Assembly (NCBI RefSeq): GCF_030063455.1
Contig: NZ_JASITB010000005.1
Coordinates: 248,001-312,000 of the forward strand
DNA length: 64,000 nucleotides
Direction of reading: 5' to 3'
From: Cryobacterium sp. PH31-O1
Lineage (GTDB): Bacteria > Actinomycetota > Actinomycetes > Actinomycetales > Microbacteriaceae
The notes under the pieces were generated by a model. That model was not told the DNA's origin. It worked only from the letters and a program-made list of their open reading frames with translations, and did no database searches. How positions within the stretch are numbered: position 1 is the first letter of the stretch; each line of letters opens with the position of its first letter. The position numbers and the translations under genes are program-made. Positions 24,929 to 34,578 of the stretch are shown piece by piece.

Positions 24929-26410
24929 ATGCGCGTAGTCGACTTGATTCTGGAACGTTCCCTACAACTTCTGTTGCAATCCCCCGCTTCGGAGGCGAGT
25001 TTGGCGATAGAGGTGAGCGGATGTGCGCCAACCGAGCTGATGGATCCCACACCATTTCTCGATCCATTCTCCCTCCTGCTCACCAGCGGAATCGGCATGA
25101 ACTTCTCTGATGAACTCACCTGGGATGCGTTTGTGGAACGTTTGGTCGCTGTCCCCGTGTGTGCCATCGTCTTCGCCACCGGAATGGCCCATCGCGTGCT
25201 TCCGCCCGGGTTGATCGCGGCCTGCACCCACCACGATGTTCCTCTTCTTGAAGTACCGGCGGCCGTTCCTCCGCTCCAGGTCAACCGCTACATCGAAAGT
25301 GTCATGCAGGCCGAGCGCCTCGCGGTGGTCAACCGCGGCTGGACCCTGGCCGACGAGTGTGCTCGCTTAGCCAATCAAGATGCCGAGGTCGTCACCCTGC
25401 TCGCTACCGTCTACAACGTCATCCAGTCGCCCCTGGCCGTTTACGATGCCTATGGCATGGTTATCGCGCAGTATCCTGCCCTGGCCACCTGGACGTCGGG
25501 CGTACGCACCAAACCACAGGTCGGAATCCTCAATATTCCGTTGCCGATGGGCCTGAATAATCCGTGCCGGCTTGCCATCAGGGAGACGCATGGTGAGCAA
25601 CCACTCGCTTCGCTCCTTGGTCCGGTCGCGTCCATTATTGCTCTGCAGCTCAACCGCTCGGTCACGGTAGATGCCAGCCGCCAGCAGGAAATCAAGAGTT
25701 TTGTGCTCGCCTGCGAATCGTGGGAGGAAGCAAGCCATCTTGAGGTTCGCAAGGCATTTCAAGACATTGGACTGGATCCGCGGGTGGAGACATCCGTTTT
25801 GGTTGCTGACATGGGCGGTGAATTTGCCTCGACGTCGTGGCAATTACGCGTTGCCCTGCACGAGAAATTTCACACCGTGCGCGTCACCGAGTTCGCCGAC
25901 CGCCTTGTGGCCCTCACGCAGAACCCGCGCGATGACTTTGCCGGAGTGGCCGAGCGGTTACTGCACATTCATGATCGGCAACCTCTGGTCCTGAAAAGTG
26001 CCACCCCGAGCCTGTTCGAGTTGCGCTTGTCGGTCGTGCACCTGCTGCAGCTGGTTCAACACGCCGATCGCCCGCAGCTCGCGCCGGAGTTGGGCCTTTC
26101 CGCTGTGGTGACCGCCACCGCCGGCCGCGGCGCCAGGGAGGCAGCACGCAAGCTGCTCGCGCCCCTCCTCGAGCACGACCAGAAACGTACTGGTCCCCTT
26201 CTAGAAACGCTGCGCGCCTATCTCGACAATGATGCTCAGCCTTCAAAAACCTGTGCCGCCCTGTTCATTCATCGCAATTCCTTAAACTACCGGCTGCGCA
26301 AAATAGAAGCTCTGCTCCGGTTGAACCTGAATTCGGTCGAGGGTCAGGCCACCTGCTTGTTTGCCCTGCGCCTGGTCGCCGTGAGCGAAACCTACGTGAA
26401 CGAAACCTAA
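24929..26410 (+). CDS. PucR family transcriptional regulator (pxp side)
   Basis: This protein of about 493 residues has the PucR layout: an N-terminal PucR sensor domain ('LTWDAFVERLVAVPVCAIVF' region), a central region, and a C-terminal PucR helix-turn-helix ('CAALFIHRNSLNYRLRKIEA'). The ATG at 24929 is preferred, with AGGG upstream; a GTG at 24899 would add ten residues. PucR-type proteins activate purine, allantoin and other nitrogen catabolism genes. Divergence from pxpA suggests control of the pxp-biotin operon. A hairpin terminator follows. Confidence 0.92.
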   Translation: MRVVDLILERSLQLLLQSPASEASLAIEVSGCAPTELMDPTPFLDPFSLLLTSGIGMNFSDELTWDAFVERLVAVPVCAIVFATGMAHRVLPPGLIAACTHHDVPLLEVPAAVPPLQVNRYIESVMQAERLAVVNRGWTLADECARLANQDAEVVTLLATVYNVIQSPLAVYDAYGMVIAQYPALATWTSGVRTKPQVGILNIPLPMGLNNPCRLAIRETHGEQPLASLLGPVASIIALQLNRSVTVDASRQQEIKSFVLACESWEEASHLEVRKAFQDIGLDPRVETSVLVADMGGEFASTSWQLRVALHEKFHTVRVTEFADRLVALTQNPRDDFAGVAERLLHIHDRQPLVLKSATPSLFELRLSVVHLLQLVQHADRPQLAPELGLSAVVTATAGRGAREAARKLLAPLLEHDQKRTGPLLETLRAYLDNDAQPSKTCAALFIHRNSLNYRLRKIEALLRLNLNSVEGQATCLFALRLVAVSETYVNET

Positions 26411-26424
26411 GCGGTCACGTCAAA

Positions 26425-26456
26425 CGGCGTGGAAGCGCCGAAGCACTTCCACGCCG
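26425..26456. terminator. bidirectional hairpin terminator
   Basis: An 11-bp perfect stem (26425-26435 with 26446-26456) with a 10-base loop lies between the convergent pucR-type gene and the NCS1 permease. It lacks a T tract. Confidence 0.7.
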
Positions 26457-26471
26457 CTGGCGTGAAATGGA

Positions 26472-27860
26472 TTACGCGGCAGAGGTGACCAAGGCGGTCT
26501 TTGACGACGTCGAGTTCCACAGCGTTGCATACACAGCGGATGCCACCACAGCGGTCAGGATCGGACCCCACGTGGCGCCAACCCCGGCAAGATCGGCGTT
26601 GAACAGACCCAATTGCAGCATGATGATGCCGGCCAGTGTGGCAACGATCCACGCGATCAGGCCCGAGTTGTTGAATCTGCGGTAGTGCACGTCCTCCAGC
26701 ATGCCGTGCTCCTGCGCCCGTCCCCGGGTGATGAGGATGTGCGTCATGGCGATAGCAACCCACGCAGTGACGAGGACCCCCTGCCAGGCAAGTGCCAGCA
26801 AAATGTATTTGACGATGGGCAGGAGCATCAGGAGAAAGATGATTACTGACGAGGTCAAGACCCAGACCAGGTTGGGCATCTTAATGCGGAACACCCGCTC
26901 GCCGAACGATTTCAGGTTGGCCGCGCCCAGGTAGTAGTTGGCCGTGTTGATGCGGGTTTGGGAAACAAAGACCACGATGAGTCCGAGAATTCCCATCATC
27001 GACACGATGCCGCCAGCAATCCCCGTCTCCGAGGCCTCCAGCCCGGGAATGGTGAAGGTGAGGAAGATGCCGACAAGGGCGCTGAAGCCGTACGCTAGAA
27101 GGTAGAACACCCAGCCGAAGCTCCAGCGTTGGTGAAATTTGGTGTCTTTGCGCTTGCCGAGAGAGGCGTAGTCGATGGTGAACATCATCATGATCCAGAC
27201 GCCCATGTACGCGGCGAAGGTGGCGAGCCAGCCCGGTCCGCCCATGGTGACGGCCAGCCCGGTATCTGGCTGCTGGGTGAGCCAGGTGCTGCTGAACCCG
27301 TACTGCACACCCGCCCACACGACGGCGGCGACGAGGCCACCGATGTACACCGGGAGCAGCACACCGTTGAGCTTATCGAGGAACCGGCGTGCACCGCCCA
27401 GAATGAGCGGTGTGGAATATGCCACGACGATGAGGTACCACATCCACATCTCGCCCCCGAAGGCTACCTGGAAGGCGTAGGCCACAATCGACCCCTCGAA
27501 TACGGCGTAGTAGATAGCGACCAGGGCGAAGATAATGGTGGCGATGGCCGACCCGGCGGTACCGAGAATGGTGCGTGAAAACAGCGCTACGGTGGTGCGA
27601 TTATTGATGGCGTATTTTGACAACACGCGGTTGATCAGGCCGTAGGCCACGATTGTCAGGGCCAGGCCGATCAGCGCATCCTTGGTGCCATAGGCCACGG
27701 CCAGGGCAGCTCCGATGTAAACGAAGAACATGGCACTCGCGACGCCGTACCAGGCCATCGACAGCGAGCCCTTGGTCATCTGGTCTTCGTCGTTACCCTC
27801 ACGGTAGAGGGCGTCGGTCGCCTCAACCGTGTTATTGCTGCCGGTCAAATTCACGTTCAC
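26472..27860 (-). CDS. NCS1 family nucleobase/hydantoin permease
   Basis: This 462-residue protein has 12 hydrophobic segments and the NCS1 (cytosine-purine-hydantoin) pattern: 'GVASAMFFVYIGAALAVAYG' in the first helix, 'FSRTILGTAGSAI', and 'VSQTRINTANYYLGAANL', which is typical of the eighth helix. The GTG start has GGAGG six bases upstream. It lies between the pxp and hyu operons and likely imports the cyclic nitrogen compound that they open. Subfamilies differ in substrate (cytosine, allantoin, hydantoin), and sequence alone does not settle which applies. Confidence 0.9.
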   Translation of the reverse strand: MNVNLTGSNNTVEATDALYREGNDEDQMTKGSLSMAWYGVASAMFFVYIGAALAVAYGTKDALIGLALTIVAYGLINRVLSKYAINNRTTVALFSRTILGTAGSAIATIIFALVAIYYAVFEGSIVAYAFQVAFGGEMWMWYLIVVAYSTPLILGGARRFLDKLNGVLLPVYIGGLVAAVVWAGVQYGFSSTWLTQQPDTGLAVTMGGPGWLATFAAYMGVWIMMMFTIDYASLGKRKDTKFHQRWSFGWVFYLLAYGFSALVGIFLTFTIPGLEASETGIAGGIVSMMGILGLIVVFVSQTRINTANYYLGAANLKSFGERVFRIKMPNLVWVLTSSVIIFLLMLLPIVKYILLALAWQGVLVTAWVAIAMTHILITRGRAQEHGMLEDVHYRRFNNSGLIAWIVATLAGIIMLQLGLFNADLAGVGATWGPILTAVVASAVYATLWNSTSSKTALVTSAA

Positions 27861-28131
27861 TGTGTACCTCCACTAGGGCCGGTGACGACCGGCAAAATGT
27901 TTCGTGATTGGTGACGCCAACTACTCTGATTGACTACCGGAGCGACCGCGTCGTTGTGGTCGCCGCCGCTTTTGAAATCCGTGGCCGATTGGCATTCTGC
28001 AAGTATGTGAAGCCCCTGTGGATTGCGGCCAGTAGGCAAGTGCCAGAGAATATGCCCCGAAGTTGTGCAGATGCACTGGCACGTGCCGTACTCGTGAAAC
28101 CGGCTGTGCGGCTCTATACCTGTGTTGCTGC
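27861..28131. other. intergenic region between hyuB and the NCS1 permease
   Basis: This 271-base gap carries the GGAGG ribosome binding site and presumed promoter of the permease. I see no gene of family-like sequence in it and no strong terminator. A GGCACGTGCC palindrome lies near 28078-28087. Confidence 0.4.
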
Positions 28132-30129
28132 CTAGACGACCGGAAGCCAGTGGGAAGAGGAACGACGTTCCATCAGTGCTCGGTGCTCTTGGGTGGTCTG
28201 CGCAAACAGCTCGCCCGTGCCCCAGTCGAGGATTACTCCGTAGCGACGAATCACGTCGAGCATGTCGAGATCACCGCTGATATACCGCGCCGACACCTGC
28301 TCCGGGTCTTCCGCCAGCCAGCCCAGGCGCTGTTGCGCGATGTCCCGGCGAAGTGCAACACTCGCCTCCTCATCAACCACGTAGTCGTCCAGGTCGGGAT
28401 CGATTGCCGTGATGACGACGCCGTAGTCTTTCGCCGCACGCCCGAGCGAGACGTAGCCGTCAATGACATCATCGAGAACCTCAGGGTAACTGCGTTCGAG
28501 CGGGTCCCCGTAGCCACCGCCGCCAGCCGACGGCCGCACGAACGAGTCGCCCGACTGCACGGGAACGGAGGAGAAATTGGAACCGAGAAAGCGTTCCCCA
28601 ACTGTGCCCTTATTTAGCCAGACTCCGTGCGGAATCGACGGCAGGCCACCCTCGATCCCCCAGGTAATGGAACGCGCACGGTCACAGCAGTAACTCATGA
28701 CGGCGTTCTGGGCGTCGGTGAGCATGCCGCCCTTTTCGATACCGACACCGCCGCGAAAACGACCGGGGCCGCCTGAGTCCATGCCGATCTGGTGCATTGA
28801 AGTCAGCACCGGCGACAGGCGTTCCTGGCCCTCCACCGGCTGAACGGCGAGCCCAGCACCGAAGACGGGAGCGGTAGCGCCGCTGCCGTCCTTACTCGCG
28901 CGACCACCCCAGCCACCGGCCATCCAGTCGTACCACATGAAGTACGGGCTCTCCTCGGTGCGACCGTCTTTACCGCCGACCAGGAGATACTCAAGGTTGA
29001 AGGCACAGGCCATTGCCCGCTCGGGCATAATCTTCGACCAAATCTCAAAGATTCCGTTCATGAGCTTCTCATATGGGCCGGAGCAGAATCCGGTCACCGC
29101 GTTCGGCCAGCCGGCGTTCACGACCGTTCCCTCCGGTCCGATGTCGGCGGTGACCGCGGCGTAGAAGCCGGAGTTGAGCGGAACATCCGGAAAGAAGGTT
29201 TTCGTTCCGGCATAGATGGCCGAGAACGTCGTGCCGTAGCCGGAGTTGAGGAACGTCGCCACGACGGGAGCTGAACCGGCGAGATCGTAGTGAATACCGT
29301 TGTCATCAATGGTCAGCTTGATTTTGATCGGCACCAGTCCCTCGTCTTTACCGGGGTCGTTGTCCATGTAGTCCGTGGTTTCCCACACACCGTGGGGCAG
29401 CGTTTCCAGGCGGCGTCGAACCGTGCGTTCCACATAGTCCTGGGTCTCCTGCATGGCGTGCTGCACGGTTGCCTTGGAGTAGCGGTCGACGAGCCGAAGA
29501 ACTTCACGTTCGCACACGGCGGTGGCTTCAGACTGCGCGTGTAAATCGCCCATTGCTTGGCGCGGCGCCCGGGTATTCGAGACCAGCAGTTGGGCAACGT
29601 CGTGCAGAAACTTACCGCGGCTCCAGATGCGCACCGGGGTGATGCGCAGTCCCTCCCCGAAGTGTTCCTTGGCATTCACGTCGAACGAACCGGGAACGTT
29701 GCCACCGATGTCGGCCCAGTGGCCCTTGTTTTGAGCGAAGGCGATGACCTCGCCATCGGAGAAGATCGGGCGAATGAAGCTCACGTCGTTGAAGTGGGTT
29801 CCACCACGATACGGGTCATTGATAGCGAAAACATCGCCAGGGTTGATGTCCGTTCCGAATTCCTCAAGCACCGCCTTGCACTGAAAGTGCAGGGTTCCCA
29901 CGTGCACGGCAATATCACCGCTGCCCTGCATCACAGTATTTCCGGCGGCATCGCACAGTGCCGATGAGAAGTCCCGGGAATAGATGACGAAGGAGTAGCA
30001 GGTGCGAAGAATCTGCTCACTCATCAGGTCGACGCTCGTAGCGAATGCGTTTTTGAGCACTTCAAAGGTCACCGGATCCAGGGTCCCGGTGGGCTCCGGC
30101 ACGGTCGTGGTGGCGACTGTTTCAGACAT
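28132..30129 (-). CDS. hyuB: hydantoinase B / oxoprolinase family protein (HyuB)
   Basis: This 665-residue protein carries the HyuB core: 'DPVTFEVLKNAFATSVDLMS', 'YSRDFSSALCDAAGNTVMQG', 'HVGTLHFQCKAVLEEFG', 'INDPYRGGTHFNDVSFIRPI' and 'SGGPGRFRGGVGIEKGG'. With HyuA it forms the ATP-dependent enzyme that opens N-methylhydantoin, 5-oxoproline or lactams. The start MSETVATTT shares one base with the hyuA stop (TGATG). The close size match to caprolactamase and hydantoinase subunits supports a heteromeric complex; the ring compound is undetermined. Confidence 0.94.
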   Translation of the reverse strand: MSETVATTTVPEPTGTLDPVTFEVLKNAFATSVDLMSEQILRTCYSFVIYSRDFSSALCDAAGNTVMQGSGDIAVHVGTLHFQCKAVLEEFGTDINPGDVFAINDPYRGGTHFNDVSFIRPIFSDGEVIAFAQNKGHWADIGGNVPGSFDVNAKEHFGEGLRITPVRIWSRGKFLHDVAQLLVSNTRAPRQAMGDLHAQSEATAVCEREVLRLVDRYSKATVQHAMQETQDYVERTVRRRLETLPHGVWETTDYMDNDPGKDEGLVPIKIKLTIDDNGIHYDLAGSAPVVATFLNSGYGTTFSAIYAGTKTFFPDVPLNSGFYAAVTADIGPEGTVVNAGWPNAVTGFCSGPYEKLMNGIFEIWSKIMPERAMACAFNLEYLLVGGKDGRTEESPYFMWYDWMAGGWGGRASKDGSGATAPVFGAGLAVQPVEGQERLSPVLTSMHQIGMDSGGPGRFRGGVGIEKGGMLTDAQNAVMSYCCDRARSITWGIEGGLPSIPHGVWLNKGTVGERFLGSNFSSVPVQSGDSFVRPSAGGGGYGDPLERSYPEVLDDVIDGYVSLGRAAKDYGVVITAIDPDLDDYVVDEEASVALRRDIAQQRLGWLAEDPEQVSARYISGDLDMLDVIRRYGVILDWGTGELFAQTTQEHRALMERRSSSHWLPVV

Positions 30130-32165
30130 CAGATCTCCTTCAGGTGGATGAGGATATTCATCCACTCGTCTATTACGGCGGTGGTGTGAGGCGGAATCAC
30201 GGTGGTGGAATCGAATTGATCGACAATGGCCGGGCCGCTAAACATGGCGCCGGCGGGCATGTTGTCTCGCTCAAACACCGGGGTGTCAATCCATCCCAGC
30301 TCCCCGAAGTACACCGGACGAATTTCGCGAGGTGTTCCCGGATCGGCGTTGAGTTCCACGGCCGGTTTAAAAGACGGTTTGGGAGTTTTTCCAATGGCGG
30401 TGAGGTGCAGCTGATAGACCTCCACCGGCTGGTCTTTCTGACTGAACGCGAATTCACGTTCGTGTTGCTCGTGAAAAGTTTCCACTGCTTCGGCCAAAGC
30501 ACTGGGGCCCGAACCGATGCCGACCGACAGGGAACGCCACTGGCCCAGATAGCGCATGGAGATCTGCCGCTGCAACAGGGCGTTCTCGTCCGCGACGCGC
30601 TCCTGGCGCAGGCGTGCCATGGCCTCGCTTTCCAGCGACGTGTACAGACCTTCTAACTCATCGGTGTCGGCATCGGCGGCGATCCCCGTGAACATGGTGG
30701 ACAGGTCGTGACGAATGTCGACGAGCAAGCAGCCCAAAGCGGATGCCACACCCGGGTTAGGCGGAATGATCACCGTAGGAATGTTCAGCTCCCTGGCCAC
30801 CTCCGCCCCGTGCAGGGCTCCGGCCCCACCAAAGGCAACGAGTGCAAAATCGCGGGGGTCGTGCCCGCGACGGATGGAGACCAGCCGCACGGCATCCGCC
30901 ATGTTGGCGTTGGCTACCTGAATCACTGCGTGTGCCGCCTCGGCGTCAGACATGTTCAGCGGGCCTCCGATGACACTCTTGATAGCCGTCGTTGCCAGAT
31001 CCTTATTCAGGTTCTTCGCACCTCCGGCCAGCGACGTGCCCAAGCGACCGAGCACCACGTTGGCATCGGAGTTCGTGGGTTGGTCACCGCCGGTGTCGTA
31101 GCAGGCGGGGCCGGGATCGGCACCAGCGGACTGCGGCCCGTTTCGGAGGGAGCCGGCAATGTCGATGTAGGCGAGGGAGCCGCCGCCAGCTCCGATCGTG
31201 AGCACATCAATGCTGGGGAAAATGATGGGGTGGCCATACTCCACCTCCCACTCCTTGGTTATACGCAGTTCCCCGTTGCTCACCAGGGCAATATCGGTTG
31301 AGGTGCCGCCCATATCGAGGCCGACAGCATTTTCGTAGCCGCACTGCTGGGCCACGTGCTTGGCCGCGATTGCACCGGCCGCAATTCCCGAGGCCGCGAG
31401 GCGCACCGGGTACCGCTCGACCATGCGGGGTGTCATTGATCCACCGCCCGAATGCAGCACGAGCAGGTCGCCCTTGTAACCGCCGGCTTTGAGCTGGTCG
31501 GAGAGCCGATTGACATAGCCGGATACCAGCGGGGCAAGGACGGCGTTGGCGACGGTGGTGTTGAATCGGTCGTGCTCAAAAATCTCGGGCAGAATTTCAG
31601 CGGATGTCGACACGGTCGCGTTGGGCAGTTCTTCCTCGAGAATTTCCCGCATCCGAACTTCATTCTGTGGATTCGCGTAGGAGTTCATAAAGCACACCGC
31701 CACGGTGTTCACATTGCGTTTACGCAACAGCTGCGCAACACGGCGGGCATCCGCTTCATCGAGGGGCAGGACGGTGTTGCCGGCATAGTCGATTCGTTCC
31801 GACACTTCAAAACGGTCTCGACGTCGAATGTAGGGACCGGATACATCTTTGTAGGCGTCCCACAGGTCATCTTTGGTGCCATCGCGAATTTCGATGACGT
31901 CGCGAAAACCCCGGGTGGTCACCATGGCTGCGGGTGGAAAATTTCGGGTGATCAGCGCGTTGGTGGCCACGGTCGTTCCGTGGGAGAACAGCGTGACGTT
32001 GGCGAGGTCGATGTTGGCCCTGGCAACACCGTTCATGACGGCGACCAGCGGGTCATGCGGCGTCGATGGGACTTTGGTTACCCGGATCTTGTGCGATTCC
32101 TCGTCAAATATACAAACGTCGGTAAATGTGCCGCCGACATCGACGGCAACTCGGACTTGCGACAT
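30129..32165 (-). CDS. hyuA: hydantoinase A / oxoprolinase family protein (HyuA)
   Basis: This 678-residue protein has the N-terminal actin-like ATPase motif 'VAVDVGGTFTDVCIFDEE', 'VTLFSHGTTVATNALITRN' and a second phosphate loop 'GLDMGGTSTDIALVSNG', ending in the HyuA C-terminal domain. GGAGG precedes the ATG giving MSQVRV; the longer frame upstream is intergenic. It is the ATP-binding partner of HyuB. Transcription starts in the gap shared with the second PucR regulator, which probably controls it. Confidence 0.95.
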   Translation of the reverse strand: MSQVRVAVDVGGTFTDVCIFDEESHKIRVTKVPSTPHDPLVAVMNGVARANIDLANVTLFSHGTTVATNALITRNFPPAAMVTTRGFRDVIEIRDGTKDDLWDAYKDVSGPYIRRRDRFEVSERIDYAGNTVLPLDEADARRVAQLLRKRNVNTVAVCFMNSYANPQNEVRMREILEEELPNATVSTSAEILPEIFEHDRFNTTVANAVLAPLVSGYVNRLSDQLKAGGYKGDLLVLHSGGGSMTPRMVERYPVRLAASGIAAGAIAAKHVAQQCGYENAVGLDMGGTSTDIALVSNGELRITKEWEVEYGHPIIFPSIDVLTIGAGGGSLAYIDIAGSLRNGPQSAGADPGPACYDTGGDQPTNSDANVVLGRLGTSLAGGAKNLNKDLATTAIKSVIGGPLNMSDAEAAHAVIQVANANMADAVRLVSIRRGHDPRDFALVAFGGAGALHGAEVARELNIPTVIIPPNPGVASALGCLLVDIRHDLSTMFTGIAADADTDELEGLYTSLESEAMARLRQERVADENALLQRQISMRYLGQWRSLSVGIGSGPSALAEAVETFHEQHEREFAFSQKDQPVEVYQLHLTAIGKTPKPSFKPAVELNADPGTPREIRPVYFGELGWIDTPVFERDNMPAGAMFSGPAIVDQFDSTTVIPPHTTAVIDEWMNILIHLKEI

Positions 32166-32352
32166 TGGTTGTCCTCCGGACTGTTTCAGGTTGTGGTCAA
32201 GTATGGGTACGCTTTTCGGCTCAGTCACTGGAGACTGTGCAAGTCTTCCGGCATTTTTTTGGATAAACTCCAAAGCATCGCTACTTCTGCCGCACGTCGT
32301 CGTCTGGACCACACCGACGGCTCGATCGAACGCTGAAAGATTTGGAGTCAAC

Positions 32353-33933
32353 GTGGCAATCACCCTCGGCGAAGTCGTCAGTCAAGCGAGCCTCGGACTA
32401 ATCGCCATCGTGCCAGGTGACGGGCGCAGCGCTGTTCTCGGCGCGCGAACGAGCGAACTCGGCGACCCTGGGCGCTGGGTTGAACCGGGTACGATCATGC
32501 TCACTACCGGGCTCCTCTTCATCGGCCATGAACGTGACGAAGGCCAGGCACTGTCATTGATCAGGAACATGCGTGAGGCGAAGACCACCGCGATGTTTTT
32601 CGGGGTGGGTGTGCATTTCGATGAGGTGCCACCGGCGCTGGTCGTGGCTGCGCGAGCAGAAAATTTTCCCCTCTATACCGTGGCCGCCGACGTGCCATTT
32701 TATGCCATTGAGAATTTTGTTAACCAATCCAAACTCTCCGCGGATGCTTACCTGCTCCGGCGGGCGGGATGGTTTATGAACGAACTTCTGCAAAGCATGT
32801 CGGCAGACCAGCCAATCGAGGCGCTGATCGCGAAGCTGGCTTCTTCCTGTCGTGGCTCAGCCGTGCTCTACGAGGACTCTGGACGCGTCGTCGCCTCGGC
32901 GGGCGAGGGCCCCATCCGCCTTATGTGGACGGAAATGCAGCGGTCGGGAGGGGTGCAAGACCGATTCACCGTTGGCCGTTGGGATGCCATTGGAAAGTCG
33001 CTGGTGCTGCGGGGAAAGACCTACCGTCTTGTTCTGGCCAGCCGCAATTCCACCATGCTTGATGACCTCGGCGATGTTCTTCTGCAGACTACGCAACGCC
33101 TCTTGGGCGCCATTAATGGCATCACGCAAATAGGGCTGTCACGCGAACTGTATGAAAATGCGCAGTTGCTGGTCGCTTTGCAAGATGGAATCTCTCCATC
33201 GCGCGAACACCGCTATTGGAATCGCATGAACCCGTTTCGATTCACCGCCTACGAGCCCCTGAGGGCCGTAGCTATTTCGACCCCCTCTGGTGATCCCGCC
33301 CCCAAGCACCTCATCGAAGGATTGCTGCAAGAAGCGGCGTTAGTGGGCCTCGGCCTGCTTCTCGATGAGAATGGCGGGGGGTCACGAACCATGGCCAGCA
33401 TTCATGCTTTGGTGTCCAATTCGGCCGTCCTGCCTGAGTGGCTCAACCTCGCCGGTTCTGAACTCGTCGTCGGCGCCTCGGAACCCTTCAGCGAACTGGC
33501 CAGCACTCCTATGGCCTTTCGAGAGGCCGAAACGGCGCTCGAAATTGCCCGGCGCCGCGCGACCCAGACCGACCGGCATCCGGGAGCGCAACGCAGCGTG
33601 GTGCGCCTCGACGAAGTAGACCTCGCCAGTTGGCTGTTGGCTCGTCGTGAGGCGCCTCAGCTTGAAGACAAACTTCGCAAGTTCATCGCCACCCTCAATT
33701 TGGATAGCGACCTCATTGGCACCCTGATCGTGTATCTCGGCCTGGATCAGGACGTCGGGCGAAGTGCCCGGCATCTTTTTGTACATGCCAATACGATTCG
33801 GTATCGGCTACATAAGTGCGAGGAATTACTCGGGAAACCGATCAGCGATACCGCCACCGTCGCTAACCTGTACCTGGCCTTTCAGGACCAAATATTGGCC
33901 CTCCAAGACCGCCTAGAATATCAAGGCGAGTAA
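32353..33933 (+). CDS. PucR family transcriptional regulator (hyu side)
   Basis: This 526-residue PucR protein starts at a GTG with GGAG five bases upstream ('AITLGEVVSQASLGLIAIVP'). The N-terminal sensor domain includes 'RWVEPGTIMLTTGLLF', and the C-terminal helix-turn-helix reads 'SARHLFVHANTIRYRLHKCE'. The longer frame upstream overlaps hyuA and is not used. It is divergent from hyuA. Two PucR paralogues in one island, one per ring-opening operon, suggest separate inducers or cascaded control. Confidence 0.92.
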   Translation: MAITLGEVVSQASLGLIAIVPGDGRSAVLGARTSELGDPGRWVEPGTIMLTTGLLFIGHERDEGQALSLIRNMREAKTTAMFFGVGVHFDEVPPALVVAARAENFPLYTVAADVPFYAIENFVNQSKLSADAYLLRRAGWFMNELLQSMSADQPIEALIAKLASSCRGSAVLYEDSGRVVASAGEGPIRLMWTEMQRSGGVQDRFTVGRWDAIGKSLVLRGKTYRLVLASRNSTMLDDLGDVLLQTTQRLLGAINGITQIGLSRELYENAQLLVALQDGISPSREHRYWNRMNPFRFTAYEPLRAVAISTPSGDPAPKHLIEGLLQEAALVGLGLLLDENGGGSRTMASIHALVSNSAVLPEWLNLAGSELVVGASEPFSELASTPMAFREAETALEIARRRATQTDRHPGAQRSVVRLDEVDLASWLLARREAPQLEDKLRKFIATLNLDSDLIGTLIVYLGLDQDVGRSARHLFVHANTIRYRLHKCEELLGKPISDTATVANLYLAFQDQILALQDRLEYQGE

Positions 33934-33934
33934 A

Positions 33935-34213
33935 TCAGGCGAGTTTTTCGACCTCGACGAAGACGACCGTGCGGGTGCCGCGGTTTTCCACGGTGTGCTC
34001 GGCACCGGAGGGGCGCGTGTAGCTTTCTCCAATGCGAATGTCGGCGACGATCTCGGACCCGTCGGCGTTGATCACGTGCATGGTTTCATTCACGAGAGGC
34101 ACGACCACATATTCATGTTCATGTACGTGCATGGGAATGGCATCGCCCGGTTCAATCGTCCACTTGGTGGAACGAAAAATTCCGTTGTCAATTTGCGTTG
34201 TGCTGGACGCCAT
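33935..34213 (-). CDS. small single-domain cupin protein
   Basis: This 92-residue protein is a minimal cupin. 'GDAIPMHVHEHEYVVVPLVN' supplies His29, His31 and His33 plus Glu, and 'YTRPSGAEHTVENRG' is the second cupin motif with another His. It can bind a divalent metal and may act as a sensor or an isomerase on a catabolic intermediate. It is convergent with the pucR-type gene, with one base between the two stops, and reads away from the PotABCD-like operon. Confidence 0.85.
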   Translation of the reverse strand: MASSTTQIDNGIFRSTKWTIEPGDAIPMHVHEHEYVVVPLVNETMHVINADGSEIVADIRIGESYTRPSGAEHTVENRGTRTVVFVEVEKLA

Positions 34214-34578
34214 TGTTTTGTCCTATCGTTTGATTGATATGCAAGCGATCCTATCGACTCCTCCGCGGCGGTCCCTGCCGTCTGCCCGTCGCGTGCGCCA
34301 CCTCTCGGCCACCAGAATTGGGTTTCTTGCCGAGCGAAATAGACGACCACCTGCCCCGTAAATTCGTCACAGTAACCACGGCGCGGTACAGAATTGTTAT
34401 CAACTTGGCACTTTTTGCGTAGTTTTCGTCTTTTCGGGCGGCTTTTTTTGATAAAACGTGTGCACATCGAGACCGGACTTGCTACATTTGCCGTACCGAT
34501 CCTTCAAACGAGTAAAGCGTCGGATCTACACAGCCAGCCTCAAAGGGTTCACAACGGAGTGAGAGAAGAAGGTTCAGC
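34214..34578. other. divergent regulatory region between cupin and the PotD-like operon
   Basis: No gene is visible in these 365 bases. The part near 34390-34460 is AT-rich, with TTTTTT and TTTTTTT runs, and probably holds the operon promoter. AGAAGG precedes the lipoprotein ATG. I found no convincing palindrome. Confidence 0.4.

Noticed and set aside
31873..32352. An upstream extension of the second PucR gene.
   Set aside because: It overlaps hyuA on the other strand, and the GTG at 32353 has a GGAG site and the normal PucR N-terminus.
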